Shown here one piece after another: positions 26,600 through 38,193 of a stretch of 64,000 nucleotides of DNA. Both the position numbers and the translations under genes were made by a program. The notes under the pieces were generated by a model that did no database searches, was not told the origin of the DNA, and saw only the letters and a list, made by a program, of their open reading frames with translations. Position 1 is the stretch's first letter. The number at the start of each line of letters is the position of its first letter. This DNA comes from Orthonyx spaldingii (lineage: Eukaryota; Chordata; Aves; Passeriformes; Orthonychidae), in the NCBI GenBank assembly GCA_013397795.1, contig VZTJ01004015.1:3760553-3824552 (forward strand), given 5' to 3'.

Positions 26600-27400
26600 A
26601 AATGTGTTTAACACAGAGTTTAAGGATTGGCAATTTGTTTAAAGAAATGGGTAAAATATTTAAAACCGCCACTTTATTTAAACTATTGTGCCTCCTTCAG
26701 TAAACATTCAGTACATGACTGAACCCTGTATGAACTTGTGCTTGTTGCTGGTTAAATAGATTCTGAGCTTAAATGAAAAGGGGCTGCTATTGAGCACAGG
26801 ACAAAAAAGTTGCATGTGCATTTTTTTTTTTAATTTGCCCACACACAAGCTCTTACCCCCCAAAATACTGTGTTCACAGGATCTTTTATTAAAACACCAT
26901 TTTTTTTCTAGGCCTCAAAGTACTAAACTGAAAGCAAGCTGTTAACAGAAATGAGTAATTATTGAAGCTCTAACAGGCAGCTTTCATTGAAGTTGATTAC
27001 AGCAGCCATATAATCACTTTTACGGATGCTGTAATCACAGTAGCAGGGAATGCTTGACTTGGTTCTTATTGTTTTCACTCAGGGTGGAGGTAGGGGGCCT
27101 GCAAGACCCGTTTTACCACCTCAGTACAATTTCTGCTGTAAAGAAAATCTACACAGCACTGAATGAAGCAGAGAATCATTCATTCTTTCTTTATTAGCAT
27201 TTTCCCCTCCCTCACATGAGAGTCTGTTGGAGCCAGGAAATTGCTGTTATTCAATATGCAAGCCAGAGGTTGTAATGACCATTTGGGAGGGTATGACCAA
27301 CAATTACAGACCTTAATGAATAGGAGTAATCTAGTTGAGACTAAACACTAGTAGCAACTCTGGTGCTGTCTCTGGTTAAATTAAAAGAACAGCAATGCAA
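26600..27400. promoter_or_regulatory. Cluster of candidate conserved non-coding elements
   Basis: Three sub-blocks stand out: 26640-26800 (AAACCGCCACTTTATTTAAA, CAGTACATGACTGAACCC), 26935-27075 (ATGAGTAATTATTGAAGCTC, GATTACAGCAGCCATATAAT, with two opposed GATTA/TAATC pairs) and 27180-27400 (TCTTTATTAGCATTTTCCCC, TTCAATATGCAAGCC, CCTTAATGAATAGGAGTAAT). They are non-repetitive, rich in TAAT cores, and separated by simpler AT-rich DNA such as the T11 run near 26821. No open frame is convincing. Regulatory role is inferred. Confidence 0.35.
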
Positions 27401-28689
27401 AGGAAGTTAACAAGAATTAATTAGTTAGATCAAACTGAAAACCTACTCATTAGTGATGTTATAGGCAAAGTAAAAGCCTATCTTCAGTGCAATTAGGTAG
27501 ACAAATGAATTGTACAACTGACTGATTCACACCTGCTAACAGCTAAGGGCTATAGCTGATATGTATGGGATCCACTTTTTACAGTTCATGCATACTTGCA
27601 TAGTTTAATGGATCTTGCATTCCTGAATCAGCCTTCATTCCTTCACCTCGTATTCATGTATTTGATCCAAACATTAGTGTTGCTTATAGATTCTGATGCA
27701 ATGTGGCCACAGCTTTTAGAAGTGCCCACAGAATTGTAACGTCTCCTTAATCTGCCCTGCCATACAGAAGGGATCTCAGCTGGCAGATCTTTCTTGTTAA
27801 TTTTTTTAAGAACTATTTAAGGATTCTTGTTCTTGACAAGCTCTCGATTGTGTTGAAAATGGACAGATCTGTGGAAAAAGATCATGTCATTGGTTAAAAG
27901 AATAATCCCATGATTCAAGATTTTGACACTTAGGAGAAGAAAACAATTGAGAAACAAAGGAAAAAGTGAAAATCCCTAGAGCTGTGGAGTAGCTATTAGG
28001 CACCTGCAGGTCTCACTGTCTTCAGATGTTGTATTTGCAGAGAAGTCTTGGGGATTCACGAAAAGCAACCAGAATGGCAGTGATTAGAAGAACACAAGGA
28101 GATTTTTTCCTCTCCTCAGCCTGGATTTCCTTTTCCTGCTCATGACATTAGTTCTAGACTTAGGTACTGCCTGTGTGAAAACCAAGGTGCAGAACCAAAC
28201 TGCAGTATCTGACAAACTCTCTACTATTCCAGCGAACAATTAATTTGAGATTCAGAGGACACAGTGGTTAATTTTTACATTGTGTTTTTCAGGGGGCAAA
28301 CTGAGAAGCCACACAGTGTACTCTGATCCCTCTTTCTGACAGTATTTTTCAATTTAGGGGTTTATCTTGAAATTTCTACTTTGTTAATATTTCACAAGGA
28401 CCCACAAGCCTCTAAGGCTCTGTGAGGCTGCCACAATTTCCATTTCAACTCTGTGTTAGGAAGAAACTTGTTCACCTCATTGCCATGCACGCATGCTGTG
28501 GAATTAACTATTTTAGCTCTGTTTTGATGCAGAGTTTGGGTCTAAAGTGGTTTTATTTGTGAGCAAAATTACTCGAAAGCAAAGCAGACATAGAGAGAAA
28601 TGCATCTGAACCTCATTTTTTTTTTAAACTTTTTAATACGCCTTAGTTTGTTTTCTTTTATTTATTTATTTTAACTGCCTATCTTAAGG

Positions 28690-28930
28690 AGAAAATTCTC
28701 ATAAAGTGAGAGAGTTTGCACTGCAGAATAAATAGCCTCTCTGACTTGGCTAGTTTCAGACTTGTTTTCAATTTAAAGGGGGAGGTTTGAATTTAAAGTA
28801 CATGATTTAAAGATTTTTTATTAGATCTTAACAAATGACATCTCTTATTTACACACAAGAGACTGGCTCCCTAAAAATCTGCCTGGATATGTAAATCTCC
28901 CAGCCAGATATACACATAAAATGGGTTTTT
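28690..28930. promoter_or_regulatory. Candidate conserved non-coding element
   Basis: Non-repetitive AT-rich block with GAAAATTCTCATAAAGTGAG, GCACTGCAGAATAAATAGCC, TTTCAATTTAAAGGGGGAGG and ATTAGATCTTAACAAATGAC. It contains several AATTTAAA words and an AACAAATG SOX-like site. Weaker than the blocks near 10.4 and 27 kb. Conservation is not demonstrated. Confidence 0.22.
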
Positions 28931-29079
28931 TGGACTGAAAACCCAAGAAAATGTACCTATTACAACAGAAAGACCCCTCTGAGTCCTCTAAAAGCTTTTT
29001 TTTTGGTGTATGCTTCAGTGTATGTTTATGGGCTTTTTTTAAACAAATGGAGCCAAATCCAGGTTTAGTATAATTCTTT

Positions 29080-29097
29080 ATATGTATATATACATAT
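29080..29097. other. Perfect 18-bp AT palindrome
   Basis: ATATGTATATATACATAT is identical to its reverse complement. It is likely a simple AT-rich cruciform-prone site. Confidence 0.8.
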
Positions 29098-29491
29098 CTG
29101 TAACCCTAGCTTTCACCTAAAATTAGGGGTTGATGCATTTCCCTTGTGCTAATGCAAGTTGTATTGAAATAGGTCCCTGTTGCTTTCCCAAAGCTGCTAT
29201 TTCCATAGCAGGACCAAAAGTCACCTCCACTAGAAAGAGACATCTGGAGATGTCTGTGGTGAAATGAAACATTTCCCATCTTTTGACTGCAGGGGGAGGG
29301 ACTGCTCATGAGGGACTGAGTCCTGGTGCAGGACTGGGTGTCTGGGAAAATCTCGCCTTCCAGCAGCCTTTCCAGGAAAGGGCCAAGGGCATTAAAGCAG
29401 TGAGGAGTTACAGGAAGCCAGGCTCTTCCTTCAGTGCCTTCACTCCCCAGGCCTCACAGGTGCAGCCAAGCCAGGCAAGGGGAACCCTTCT

Positions 29492-29513
29492 AAAGTTGCT
29501 TGAGAGCAACTTT
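29492..29513 (+). other. Short perfect hairpin
   Basis: AAAGTTGCT, loop TGAG, AGCAACTTT: a 9-bp perfect stem with a 4-base loop. Too short for a microRNA precursor and not followed by a U-run. No function assigned. Confidence 0.7.
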
Positions 29514-30014
29514 GGACCCAGCGTGTTTCTTATGTTGGGACAAGGCTGTAATCATTTGAAAGTGGCCAAATGGATTTTTATCAAGGTTTGTTTTTGATAA
29601 AGTTATTTCCTTGCTGACAGACAGGTTTTAACCTTCTGGAAAGAGGGGTTTGTAATAGAAATGTTGACACAACCTCCCCCTAGGGGTGCGGCTGCACTGC
29701 TGCAGTGATGGTGTGCGGACAATACAGTAATAGGGCACTGACCCATAACTGACAAGACGCAAGGCTCCAACTGCATTATAAAGGTCATTCTCTTATTTGT
29801 GAAAATGAAGTGTATTTTTTTGCTCTACTCCCTGAGTTTTTTGTTCTCTCTTCCCTCTCCCACCTCCACCCCAAATCCAAACACTTTATATTTTTGATTC
29901 ACTGTTGTGTTGGAATTTTTAATGTTATTTTTAAAAAAAACTTAACTACAGTAACTAAACCTGGCTCTTATAATTACCTAGTCTTTGTTCAGCACAGGAC
30001 ACCCAAAAAATCCC

Positions 30015-30047
30015 CAAACAAACAAACAACCACAAACAAACAAACAA
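30015..30047 (+). repeat. (CAAA)n microsatellite
   Basis: CAAACAAACAAACAACCACA then AACAAACAAACAA: about eight CAAA units with one interruption. Confidence 0.9.
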
Positions 30048-30479
30048 GAAGGAAAGCCATTTTTGCGGTTTCTGTAGGGCCACCAAAGTTAGCTGGAGTA
30101 GTCCCAAAGTTGCTCTAAACTACACCAGTCTGCAGAGGTGCAGATGGAGCATGCTGCAAGCCAGATGCAAAGATAAAATGGCTCCAAATCTCTTTTGTGT
30201 CCACCTGATCTTCCATAGCATGGCTTAGGCCTGAAGCTATGAAAACTGAGTGATATAAAAATAGGAACTTAAAACCATCTGAACTGTGTATGCACATTGT
30301 CTCCCAAGAAAAATGACCTTTAGTGATTCCCTCACCTTTTTCTTTCACATGTTTAGGAAGGAGCACTACACAAAGCAGAGACCAAATGAAGGAAGGCGCT
30401 GAGTGCTGCAGTCTGCCTGCATGGCACCATCAAGGTGCCTTCTAGTATCTGAGAACAGTAACCACAATAGTTGATGTCA

Positions 30480-30660
30480 TGAGACTGATTAAAACTAACT
30501 GCCCTGCCTGTGAGGTAGAACATTAATTGAAAATGTGCAATTTGTACAATAGGCAGTAGTTAATTATCTGCTTCTTTGAACTGCTTGGTGTTTGGGATGA
30601 CTCTGCCTATGGGGACCACAGGCATGAAACAAAGACACAGGCAGTTTGAATGGGTAGTTG
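30480..30660. promoter_or_regulatory. Candidate conserved non-coding element
   Basis: Contains GACTGATTAAAACTAACTGC, AACATTAATTGAAAATGTGC and AGTAGTTAATTATCTGCTTC, giving three TAATTA/ATTAAT homeodomain-type cores in about 90 bases, followed by a less AT-rich segment with GGCATGAAACAAAGAC (a TCF/SOX-like ACAAAG word). No coding frame. Regulatory role is inferred from motif density only. Confidence 0.25.
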
Positions 30661-32584
30661 ATACCATTTAAATGAGTAGGAACTGTTTTAAAAAAAAAGT
30701 ATGTTAATTCTTAACATATTTTTAGATCTCACGTATAGTAATGCAAGTTGACATGCAATTGCCCTACACAGGTGTTGTTGACACTACACTACAATGTGGC
30801 CACCTTAATTTATCCTAAACATCAGTATTAAAACCTGTTAGTTGCTCTGTAAACAAACTCTTGTCAAGTGATCTAAGGAAAAATCATTTCACTTAGTGGG
30901 GTGTAGGCATTTAGAGTCAAAGATAAGCATTTCTGACTTAACCCAGTAGAGAGCAGTGGTGGGTATACACGCCTAACACATAATGATAATTTTAACATTT
31001 AATACATAGAGCCTTGCTTACATCATTTGAGGCCTTGAGGTATTTTATCTTCCCCTGTTTTATTTTGAGTCTAATACATAGTTTGCAGCCACAAACACAT
31101 ACATACTAGCGCATACAAATTTAGTTAAATGCTTTATTGAAATTTGTAATTCAATTCTTCTCTATTTTCTTCTATCAATAATAGCCACATGATTGCTGCT
31201 GAGTAAAATGTAAAACATCCAATAAACTTTGTAATCATTGGATTCCAAGGATAAAAGAACAAATATTTGACTTAAACATTTATTTACTTCCTAATTCTGT
31301 GATAATTTTAATGTACCTCTCTAACTGTATCTGCTTACACAGTGAGTAGTGTTCATCCACTGTTATCATTGTTAAGATCAGCACACAGTTACTCAATCAC
31401 AGAAAATTGTTTTATATCATATGCAAAAGATTATTAATGCCTTATAGTGTAAAAGCTTACCTAAGCTGATGTTCTCAAAACTGAAACATTTAATCACATT
31501 TGTCATATTTTGGTTTTTTTGCTGAGTATACAAGACTGTGTAGCACTAATTAAAACAGTGTGCAACAAGGAACACACTGGGAATACACTGATAAAGTAGA
31601 CAGATGCACAGAGAGTGACTTCAGTGGAAATTATCTAAGTGATTTTTTGGTAAAGGCAGAAACATCAGTCCGAAGCAGAACCTCTGTATCTAAGGTCCTC
31701 AAAACATCTTAGTAGTTTGACGTCTGTGTTGGACCGAACAGGAACTACTAATACACATCCAAAATCTCCTGAGATTTTGGCCTATGGCAACAAGTTTCAC
31801 ATGAAACAGCTGGTCTAAGGTGCTCAAATACCACAGTGATGAGTAATGTGTAAGCATGTGTGAAACTTGATGAGTCTTATGAAAATTCTATTATGAAGGA
31901 AATCTTGAAATGGCAATGTATTGGTGCTGTTAAATCTGCAGCTGGGCTCTACTTCTGTTTCACCTTCAAACCCAGCCTTACTAGAGGACTGTGCTCTGTC
32001 AGTCCTAATCCTTCAGAGTGCGGTACAGCAGCCACCTCACCCAGTCCTCACTGCCTTTGTAGGTCACACTGCCCACTGTCTCTGTTGTATTGCTCCTTGA
32101 TGTTCAGTTCCCTGGGCCGGGTAGTGCTCGGTACAAAGTCAAGCAGTGTTTGTGTTCCCTGTTGAGGAAGGGAAACGAGAAAAAAATTCAGAGGTCATTT
32201 TTCCAGCTGCATTGGTTGAGTTGCTGCAAAGGTTTGAGGGTTTATTGGATCCTTGGATGTTTCTGTATTTGTTTTAATCTCCAGCTGGCTGATTTAGGGA
32301 GACTTGGTTGCCGGTCTCTGCTCGTTGAGATGCCCATTCTTTTTGGAGGAGTGTCTCTGAAGTGCCCATTGGTGGAGGGACAGGAGGCTGGGATGTGAGG
32401 GGAGTGCCCCGCCAGAGGCTGTGCAGCATTGCTGGCTTCATGCAGTGCCTGCCACAAGGTTACCAGAGGCAAAGCAGCACCAGTGCTGGGCAGTGAGGTC
32501 CTGCCCCTCATCCTGTTCCTGGAGAGCCCTGAAGAGCTGAACTTGCAGCTGGCCCCTGCCACACAGGGAGTGTCGGCAGGGGCG

Positions 32585-32626
32585 TGGGGGAGCAGCTGCT
32601 GGTGGGGGACGGGGGGTGGAGGGAGG
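32585..32626 (+). other. G-rich segment with G-quadruplex potential
   Basis: G runs of 5, 5, 6 and 3 (GTGGGGG ... GGTGGGGGACGGGGGG TGGAGGGAGG) at 32585-32626, with one long first loop of about 13 bases. It ends a GC-rich 230-base patch (32400-32640) that has no recognisable gene or repeat. Confidence 0.5.
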
Positions 32627-34582
32627 CAGCTGTGAAGTAACTCATCAAATCCACCTTCCTTGCTCGGTAGGCACGATGGGCCTCAGCCCAGAGCAGACCT
32701 CCCTTCCAAGTGCTGCCAACCAGCAGCTCAATCGCTCAGCCCTTTGTGCAGTCTGGTTGGGAAATGACATGTGACAGGTCTGGCAACAAGAGCTCGGCAC
32801 GGACATGAGGGGACCTGTGTTCAGGCAGCCGCTGTCGCCCTGGCTCCTCAGCTGCTTCCCCTCTTTCTGCTTCTACCAGGAAGAGGGAGTGTTTAATGTA
32901 GAGTCATAGCTGCACAGTGAATGATGAAAGAAGGCTGGTGCTCTGAGAGTTCATACAGCAGTGTCATTCTCTGTTCAAATACAACATGCTGTAGGACCTC
33001 TGAATGCAGTTACTTAGGAATGAGTAATGCCTTCTATTTGTATGGAAAGAGGAACAGTGCTCAGGAAAATGCCAATTCTGGAAAAGTTTAGGCGCTTATC
33101 CTCACCTGCAGGTGGTTAAAGTAGCTGCTAAAGTCCTTACTGTATAAGCAGGGTAGCATTGAGCAATCAAGGGGAAATTTTACCTTTATGCTCATCATCG
33201 TGAGGCTATGCTGGGAATTTGTATGCACCTTTGGTGTTCCTATTTTAATAAGAAGGTTAAGTGCAAAAATAGCACTACAAATTAGTTAAGTACTGGACAA
33301 AATGTTTGAGTGGGGCTTCACAAAGTCAGTATATCAAAAAGATGATTGAGCTATAACGGTATAATGGATGTCCCAGGAAATAAAGCATTTCTGTGTATTA
33401 CATTGTAAAAGTTAGTAGAGAAGGGCATAACAAAGACTGGTGGCTTTCCAGACAAAACGTGTCAGTCTAACTACCAGAAAGGCCCATACTTCTAACAAAG
33501 AAAGTGACTAACCACTGGGAGAGGCTGTACTCTTTTCCAGAGAACATCCTACACCTAGCAAGTAATACCATTTAAATGCAGTTAGCATTCCTTGTTTAGA
33601 GGGTCTGGCATCTGCCTCTTTTGTTTACCTGTTTAGAATTTCCCAAGCTGTTGATGGAAAGCAGTGTGACACAGTGGAAGAGCACCGAAATGCGTTACTA
33701 AAAATTCTTGTGAGTTTACTAGTCTTAACTCTGCAATTCTGGCAGTTAACAGCTCTGAAGGACTAAAAAATTGGTTGCCTGTAAGGTTTCTGGTTAAAGG
33801 AACTTTAGTTTCCACAGTGACATTTTGTTTGTTTTGCAACTGGCACTTGCAGTTTTATCTGCTTGAAAATAGGAAAATCTTATAGATTATATGGGTGATT
33901 GCCTGTGGAAGCAAAACCTGCTGTGGAGTTACTACCCTGAAAGATGAAGTACCTGTTCTTTGTTTTATCAGTAGTTAATGCGATTATTAAAAATGTTACA
34001 TCAAAATTAGAATAAACATTGCCTGGGAAAAGTCGTATAGCTTCAGTGTGAACATGGTTCTCTTTCAGGTTTTGTTATGAGCATTTGACTTTGCAAATAT
34101 TTTCCAATTCTTTTTACCCCTTGGAACTGTCTGTGGGAGGTTTAGTTTGTTTTTTCTTCCCTGCTCTTCTGTTTCAAGTTGACATTTTTGCAACTCTACT
34201 CTGGTGCAGTATATTATCTCCACTTCTCACTGCTCCGATATATTTTGCTTGGGATAGACATGCATATTTAATAACTAGGAGAAGGATTCTTTCTAGATGC
34301 GATAGAATTGGATTATCATCCCATTAGGCATGAGGCCTCATGTAACCAGGGACACTTAACTTTTGACCTTTGTGAGAAAGATCATTTAATTTAACTGCTC
34401 TTTGTATACAGCTGAACCAGGTGAATCTGGGAAATTCTCAACTCAGTTTTATGTTTGTTTAACAAATCAGGAAGGGCTTTTAGCTGGAACAGCTGTGATT
34501 TTCATCTCTTTTGATACTATCCTAATACATTCTCAAATCCCTGCCTAAGATTTATGTCCCGTATATGGGAAGAATTGCAAGG

Positions 34583-34608
34583 AGATAGACAGATAGATTA
34601 GATAGATT
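34583..34608 (+). repeat. Short imperfect (AGAT)n repeat
   Basis: AGATAGACAGATAGATTAGA then TAGATT: GATA tetranucleotide units with interruptions. Too short to be strongly polymorphic. Confidence 0.75.
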
Positions 34609-35882
34609 GCACTCAACTATATGTTATGCCTAGATGTTTATCAAAGCTCTATAATGACCGTATAAACCTAGATGATAGCACAGATTTGGCTATGGCTCAA
34701 TACTTAAATTTAAAATGAAAATGTCATTTGAAATCCAAATGAAAGAACACATTTAGATACACTTGAACAGCACACAGCAGGTTTGGGGCATATGTGGGTG
34801 GTATGTGAGAGTTTCAGACCTCTCTATCTGTACAGAAGGTGTGTAGTGGGCAGTCACAGCCCACTAAGCCCATGTAGGTACAGGCAGCATGGGTAGGCAC
34901 AGACCACTTATCCAGGCATTGCACTTCCTAAAATGTGTCAATGATTGTCCAGTAAAGCCTATAGGATAGCTGAGAAATTACAAAATTTGCTAACATCACT
35001 TACTTAAATTATTTCTCAAAAGCAGCTAGGGACGTGGCTAGGGTCATTTGCAAGATTTACATTTCCTTTGGTGATATCGAGAAGAAAGGGAAGAGACAAA
35101 GTGACAAACAAATTTATTTCTATCATTTTGGTATGTTTATGTTTGTTTGCAGGTTTGCAGGAAGTGCAAAGGGTTTTCTCAATGTCTTAAACACAAGCTT
35201 GTCATTAGTAAACAAACTATACTATTGTGGGCAGCAATGTGATCCAAAATCCTGTATATTAATATAAAAATCTGTGTAGATCTTTGTGGAAGCAGGTACA
35301 TTTCTTTGGAGTTTCCTTCAGCTGTTCAAAATACATTAAATGCATTGTGTATCTCTGTGGAAAACATCACGTCCCTGAATTATTTACATTTATTTCCTAA
35401 TGAGGAAATTGGGCTTTCTTTTCTAACTACAGGCAGTAGCTTTCTGGTAGCATACTGTTTCCTCCAGTAAAGTATCTATTCTGTCTGGGATACTTCATAC
35501 CTGAACACTGAGTAAATAACAAATTTATATGGCCTGTTGGATTGGTTTTGCTCTTACAAAATGAGCAGGAGCCCCTATGACAGATAATTATTTGTCCGTT
35601 CTGCTTCCATCTTAGAAACTTTAAAAAATATCCTGCAAGAGTTTCCAAGAGAGAGCTTCCTTATTCATGGATATGCGCTTCTTCAATAAGGAACTTTCCT
35701 GTGGAGTCCAGATACTTATACTTCAAAGTACTTGATTTCAAAGCTGGATCAAGCAGCAGAAGACATTTTATAATTGGCTAAAACAGGAATTAAATCCATC
35801 TTTTTTAAATGCCTTTAAAAATATTTATTTACAATATTATAAATTTTTTGTATGTGAATAATCACGTATATCTTTTTCATAG

Positions 35883-35954
35883 ATATTTGGCTTTATGGTT
35901 ACTTCCACTGTTATCCTTTTTCATTCTGGCTTTTGAAAACCGAGCAACAAATGG
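35883..35954 (+). CDS. Weak candidate exon encoding a membrane-spanning-like segment
   Basis: An acceptor (TATCTTTTTCATAG, ending 35882) and a donor (AATGG|GTAAGA, intron from 35955) bound 72 bases. One frame is open, entering with one base and leaving with two: YLALWLLPLLSFFILAF, then ENRATN. The first part is a hydrophobic stretch the length of one membrane helix, followed by a polar loop. T-rich non-coding DNA often translates to such hydrophobic runs, the donor is not perfect, and no neighbouring exon of similar character was found. I regard it as more likely chance than real. Confidence 0.15.
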
Positions 35955-37277
35955 GTAAGAGATTTTACTTTTCATTTAGCCTGTGGTCTCCAGTTCAAGG
36001 TATTAGTAAATGTTGTTCAAATGTTTTCAGGTATGGTGAATTTGTCTGAAATTAATCCCTAGAGAATAGTTTGTCTGATGGGCTAAAAGCTGGTGGCAAA
36101 ATATTATTTTGTTTCTCTGGTATGTGAATTTTGTTCAGTTGCTTTCCTAAATACTGAAAACTCAAATCCAGAGATTTTGGGAATCATTTGACTTATTTGC
36201 AATAAATGAAACTGAATTTCAGTCTTCTATAGCAGTATCTCTCATAGAGCCACAGGACATACTATCTTAATAGGTAAGACAATAAAAATATAGAGCTTCT
36301 ATCTGCTTTATTTTCTCTGATTCTAAACACAAACTAAACTTTATAGCCTTGATGCTATATTTGCCTGACTTCTAGCAAACACATGATTTTGCAAGGTTGT
36401 AGGCTGTAGAGAAATACAAACCTAGCTTATAAGGGGCATGTGGTGGTCTGTGTGTGTACACATCACCTCTCTTCAGTTCTCACCAGGACCACTTTGGCTT
36501 TCATGGGAGAGGAGCTGTATAGAAATCTGCCCTTTGTGATGGCAGGGATATAAACAAATGCAAAAATCTGCCTCATATTAGCAGTAGAAGATGTATGAAG
36601 CATCTTAGCTGTGATTGTTTTGTCCAGACTCACTCTCTGTAGGTATGCTTGTATCGGGCTCACAAATTACAGATGCAGCATAAACGTGATAAAACAACCA
36701 TAAGCTGTGAGGAGCTGCCAGCATCGTTTATTCAGAATTTCTGGCCATCCAGCCTCAGATGACCCAGCATTATCACATTCTGGAATTAGTAGCATTGGTT
36801 TTCTAATTTGCCTGTGCTGAATCTGAGTTTTCACATCATGTAGTTTGCACAATAATACTACTTATAGATCTTTCATTTTTCTACAGAAATTAATTGCCTG
36901 TACCACAATGATTTATAGTCAGACTGAACATGATTATTAATTTTCCTGATGATTGTACCAGTGGGTGGCAACAAATCTACTCCTGATAGGACCAGCTTGA
37001 AATGCTGTGAAAACTAAAATGTCCATAAGGTAATAGCAACTAATTTTTACCTTAATCAACTTACACTTTAAAAGAATTTAATATAGGGCACTTGTGCCTT
37101 GTGGGGAAACTTGTTTGAAACCTACTGTAAGGTGCTGAGTTATTTATGAGAATAATTATACATTTGTTACTTGAGTTTGTACTGGGAAATCAGGCTCTGA
37201 AATTAGACCAAAATACTATTAGAAATGAAGTCAGTGTTGTGTATGTTAGAAACTCCAGCACTGAAGTAAATAGTATT

Positions 37278-37348
37278 TAACAGAGAAAAGAACAGCAGTC
37301 ATCAGGAAATCTTTAACGGAGAAAGAACAGTGGTTATTAGGGAATATT
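37278..37348 (+). repeat. Diverged tandem duplication, 2 x about 36 bp
   Basis: Unit 1 (37278-37313) begins TAACAGAGAAAAGAACAG and ends GGAAATCTT. Unit 2 (37314-37348) begins TAACGGAGAAAGAACAG and ends GGAATATT. Several substitutions and small indels separate them, so the event is old. No functional reading. Confidence 0.7.
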
Positions 37349-37579
37349 AAAGCTAGACAAACTCAGCTCATATTTTCAGGCTTGTTTCTGCTTAGTGATG
37401 CCTTTGAGCTACAGTAAGATCACTGCAGTGTTTCTCTCAGCTCCCTGATGATGGAGAAAGAGTGTGCACACAGCTTTTCCTCTGGACTGGTATCTTTCTG
37501 CATGGCATGGGCTGCCTTCCCTTTCCACAATGGTTCTTAGCTTTGCTGAGCTGTAGCCTTGGACAGACCTTTAGCCCAT

Positions 37580-37715
37580 CTCCCTGACAGCTGATTTGTG
37601 CTCTGACTTTGGCAAAGCCATTTCATGTTTCTGGGCCTGAGTGTCCTTATCTGGGTAAGGGGACTTCTTCCCCTGGTTCAGTACCTTGATGTAAGAATGA
37701 AAAGTGCTGCCTGAG
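37580..37715 (+). repeat. MIR-like ancient SINE fragment
   Basis: The stretch CTCTGACTTTGGCAAAGCCA, then TTTCATGTTTCTGGGCCTGA, then GTGTCCTTATCTGGGTAAGG follows the order of the MIR SINE 3' half (CTTGGGCAAGTCACTT, CTCTGGGCCTCAGTTT, CCTCATCTGTAAAATGGGG). Agreement is patchy, as expected for an element fixed before amniote radiation. It ends near AATGAAAAGTGCTG, which resembles the CR1/L3-derived MIR tail. Orientation is plus. Limits are approximate. Confidence 0.5.
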
Positions 37716-38075
37716 AGACAAGTGGTGACAGGATGGATGACAGAGTTGTGAATTTTGCTTGTAGAAATTCATGCACATTGTGCACATGGGCTGTTTTTCT
37801 CTTCCAGTTTTGGACAAATAATCTGTGCAAAACACCATCCTGCCTGTAGGGGTTTGCAAGGCCTTGCAGCTGGAGTACTGTCTACACAGCATTTGCAAAG
37901 TGTTTGAAAATTTACCTGTTGTTCCTCTTACAAAATACAGGAGTACAGAACTTAGTTGAGCTTTGGCTTCAGCTTCTCTCTGGGAGAGCTTGAAGAAGAA
38001 TCACAGGGCATATATGACACAGTGTGATCAAATGCCAGAAATATTTCCTTCTTTTTTTCTTCCCGTGATTAGTGG

Positions 38076-38139
38076 CATTATGCAGTTATGCAAATAGTCT
38101 GTTATTTATATCTAGACACATTATGCAGTTATGCAAATA
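38076..38139 (+). repeat. 21-bp direct repeat carrying perfect octamer motifs
   Basis: The same 21 bases (CATTATGCAGTT followed by ATGCAAATA) occur at 38076-38096 and 38119-38139, a 43-bp period with an unrelated spacer. Each copy holds the canonical POU/Oct octamer ATGCAAAT (38088-38095, 38131-38138) plus an ATTATGCA half. It may be a paired POU-factor binding site or simply a tandem duplication. Confidence 0.8.
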
Positions 38140-38171
38140 TTCCATAAATAATTAATATTTCCCACAGTTAT

Positions 38172-38193
38172 TTGGGGGGAAATATTCCCCCAA
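38172..38193. other. Near-perfect 22-bp palindrome
   Basis: TTGGGGGGAAATATTCCCCC plus AA is almost its own reverse complement, one mismatch pair off centre. It lies 33 bases after the octamer direct repeat. It could extrude a hairpin or bind a dimeric factor. Confidence 0.7.

Larger units (their letters stand above)
30661..35882. other. Non-coding DNA, no gene found
   Basis: AT-rich up to about 31.9 kb, then a less AT-rich stretch (31.9-33.0 kb) with the GC-rich patch and G-runs near 32.6 kb, then AT-rich again. Frames of about 100 codons at 31860-32562 overlap in several frames, as expected from low stop density in GC-rich DNA. A MIR-head-like word (GTGTGACACAGTGGAAGAGC, 33665) is too short to call. 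Confidence 0.5.

Noticed and set aside
32242..32635. Overlapping frames of 68-106 codons in GC-rich DNA
   Set aside because: Low stop frequency in GC-rich sequence explains them; frames overlap on both strands and none looks like a protein.
33098..33145. Minus-strand CTGCAG|GTGAGG donor-like word
   Set aside because: The nearest acceptor-like AG leaves only about 40 bases, with no polypyrimidine tract.
33660..33700. MIR 5'-head-like word (ACAGTGGAAGAGCAC)
   Set aside because: Only about 15 bases agree and the following sequence does not continue the MIR order.
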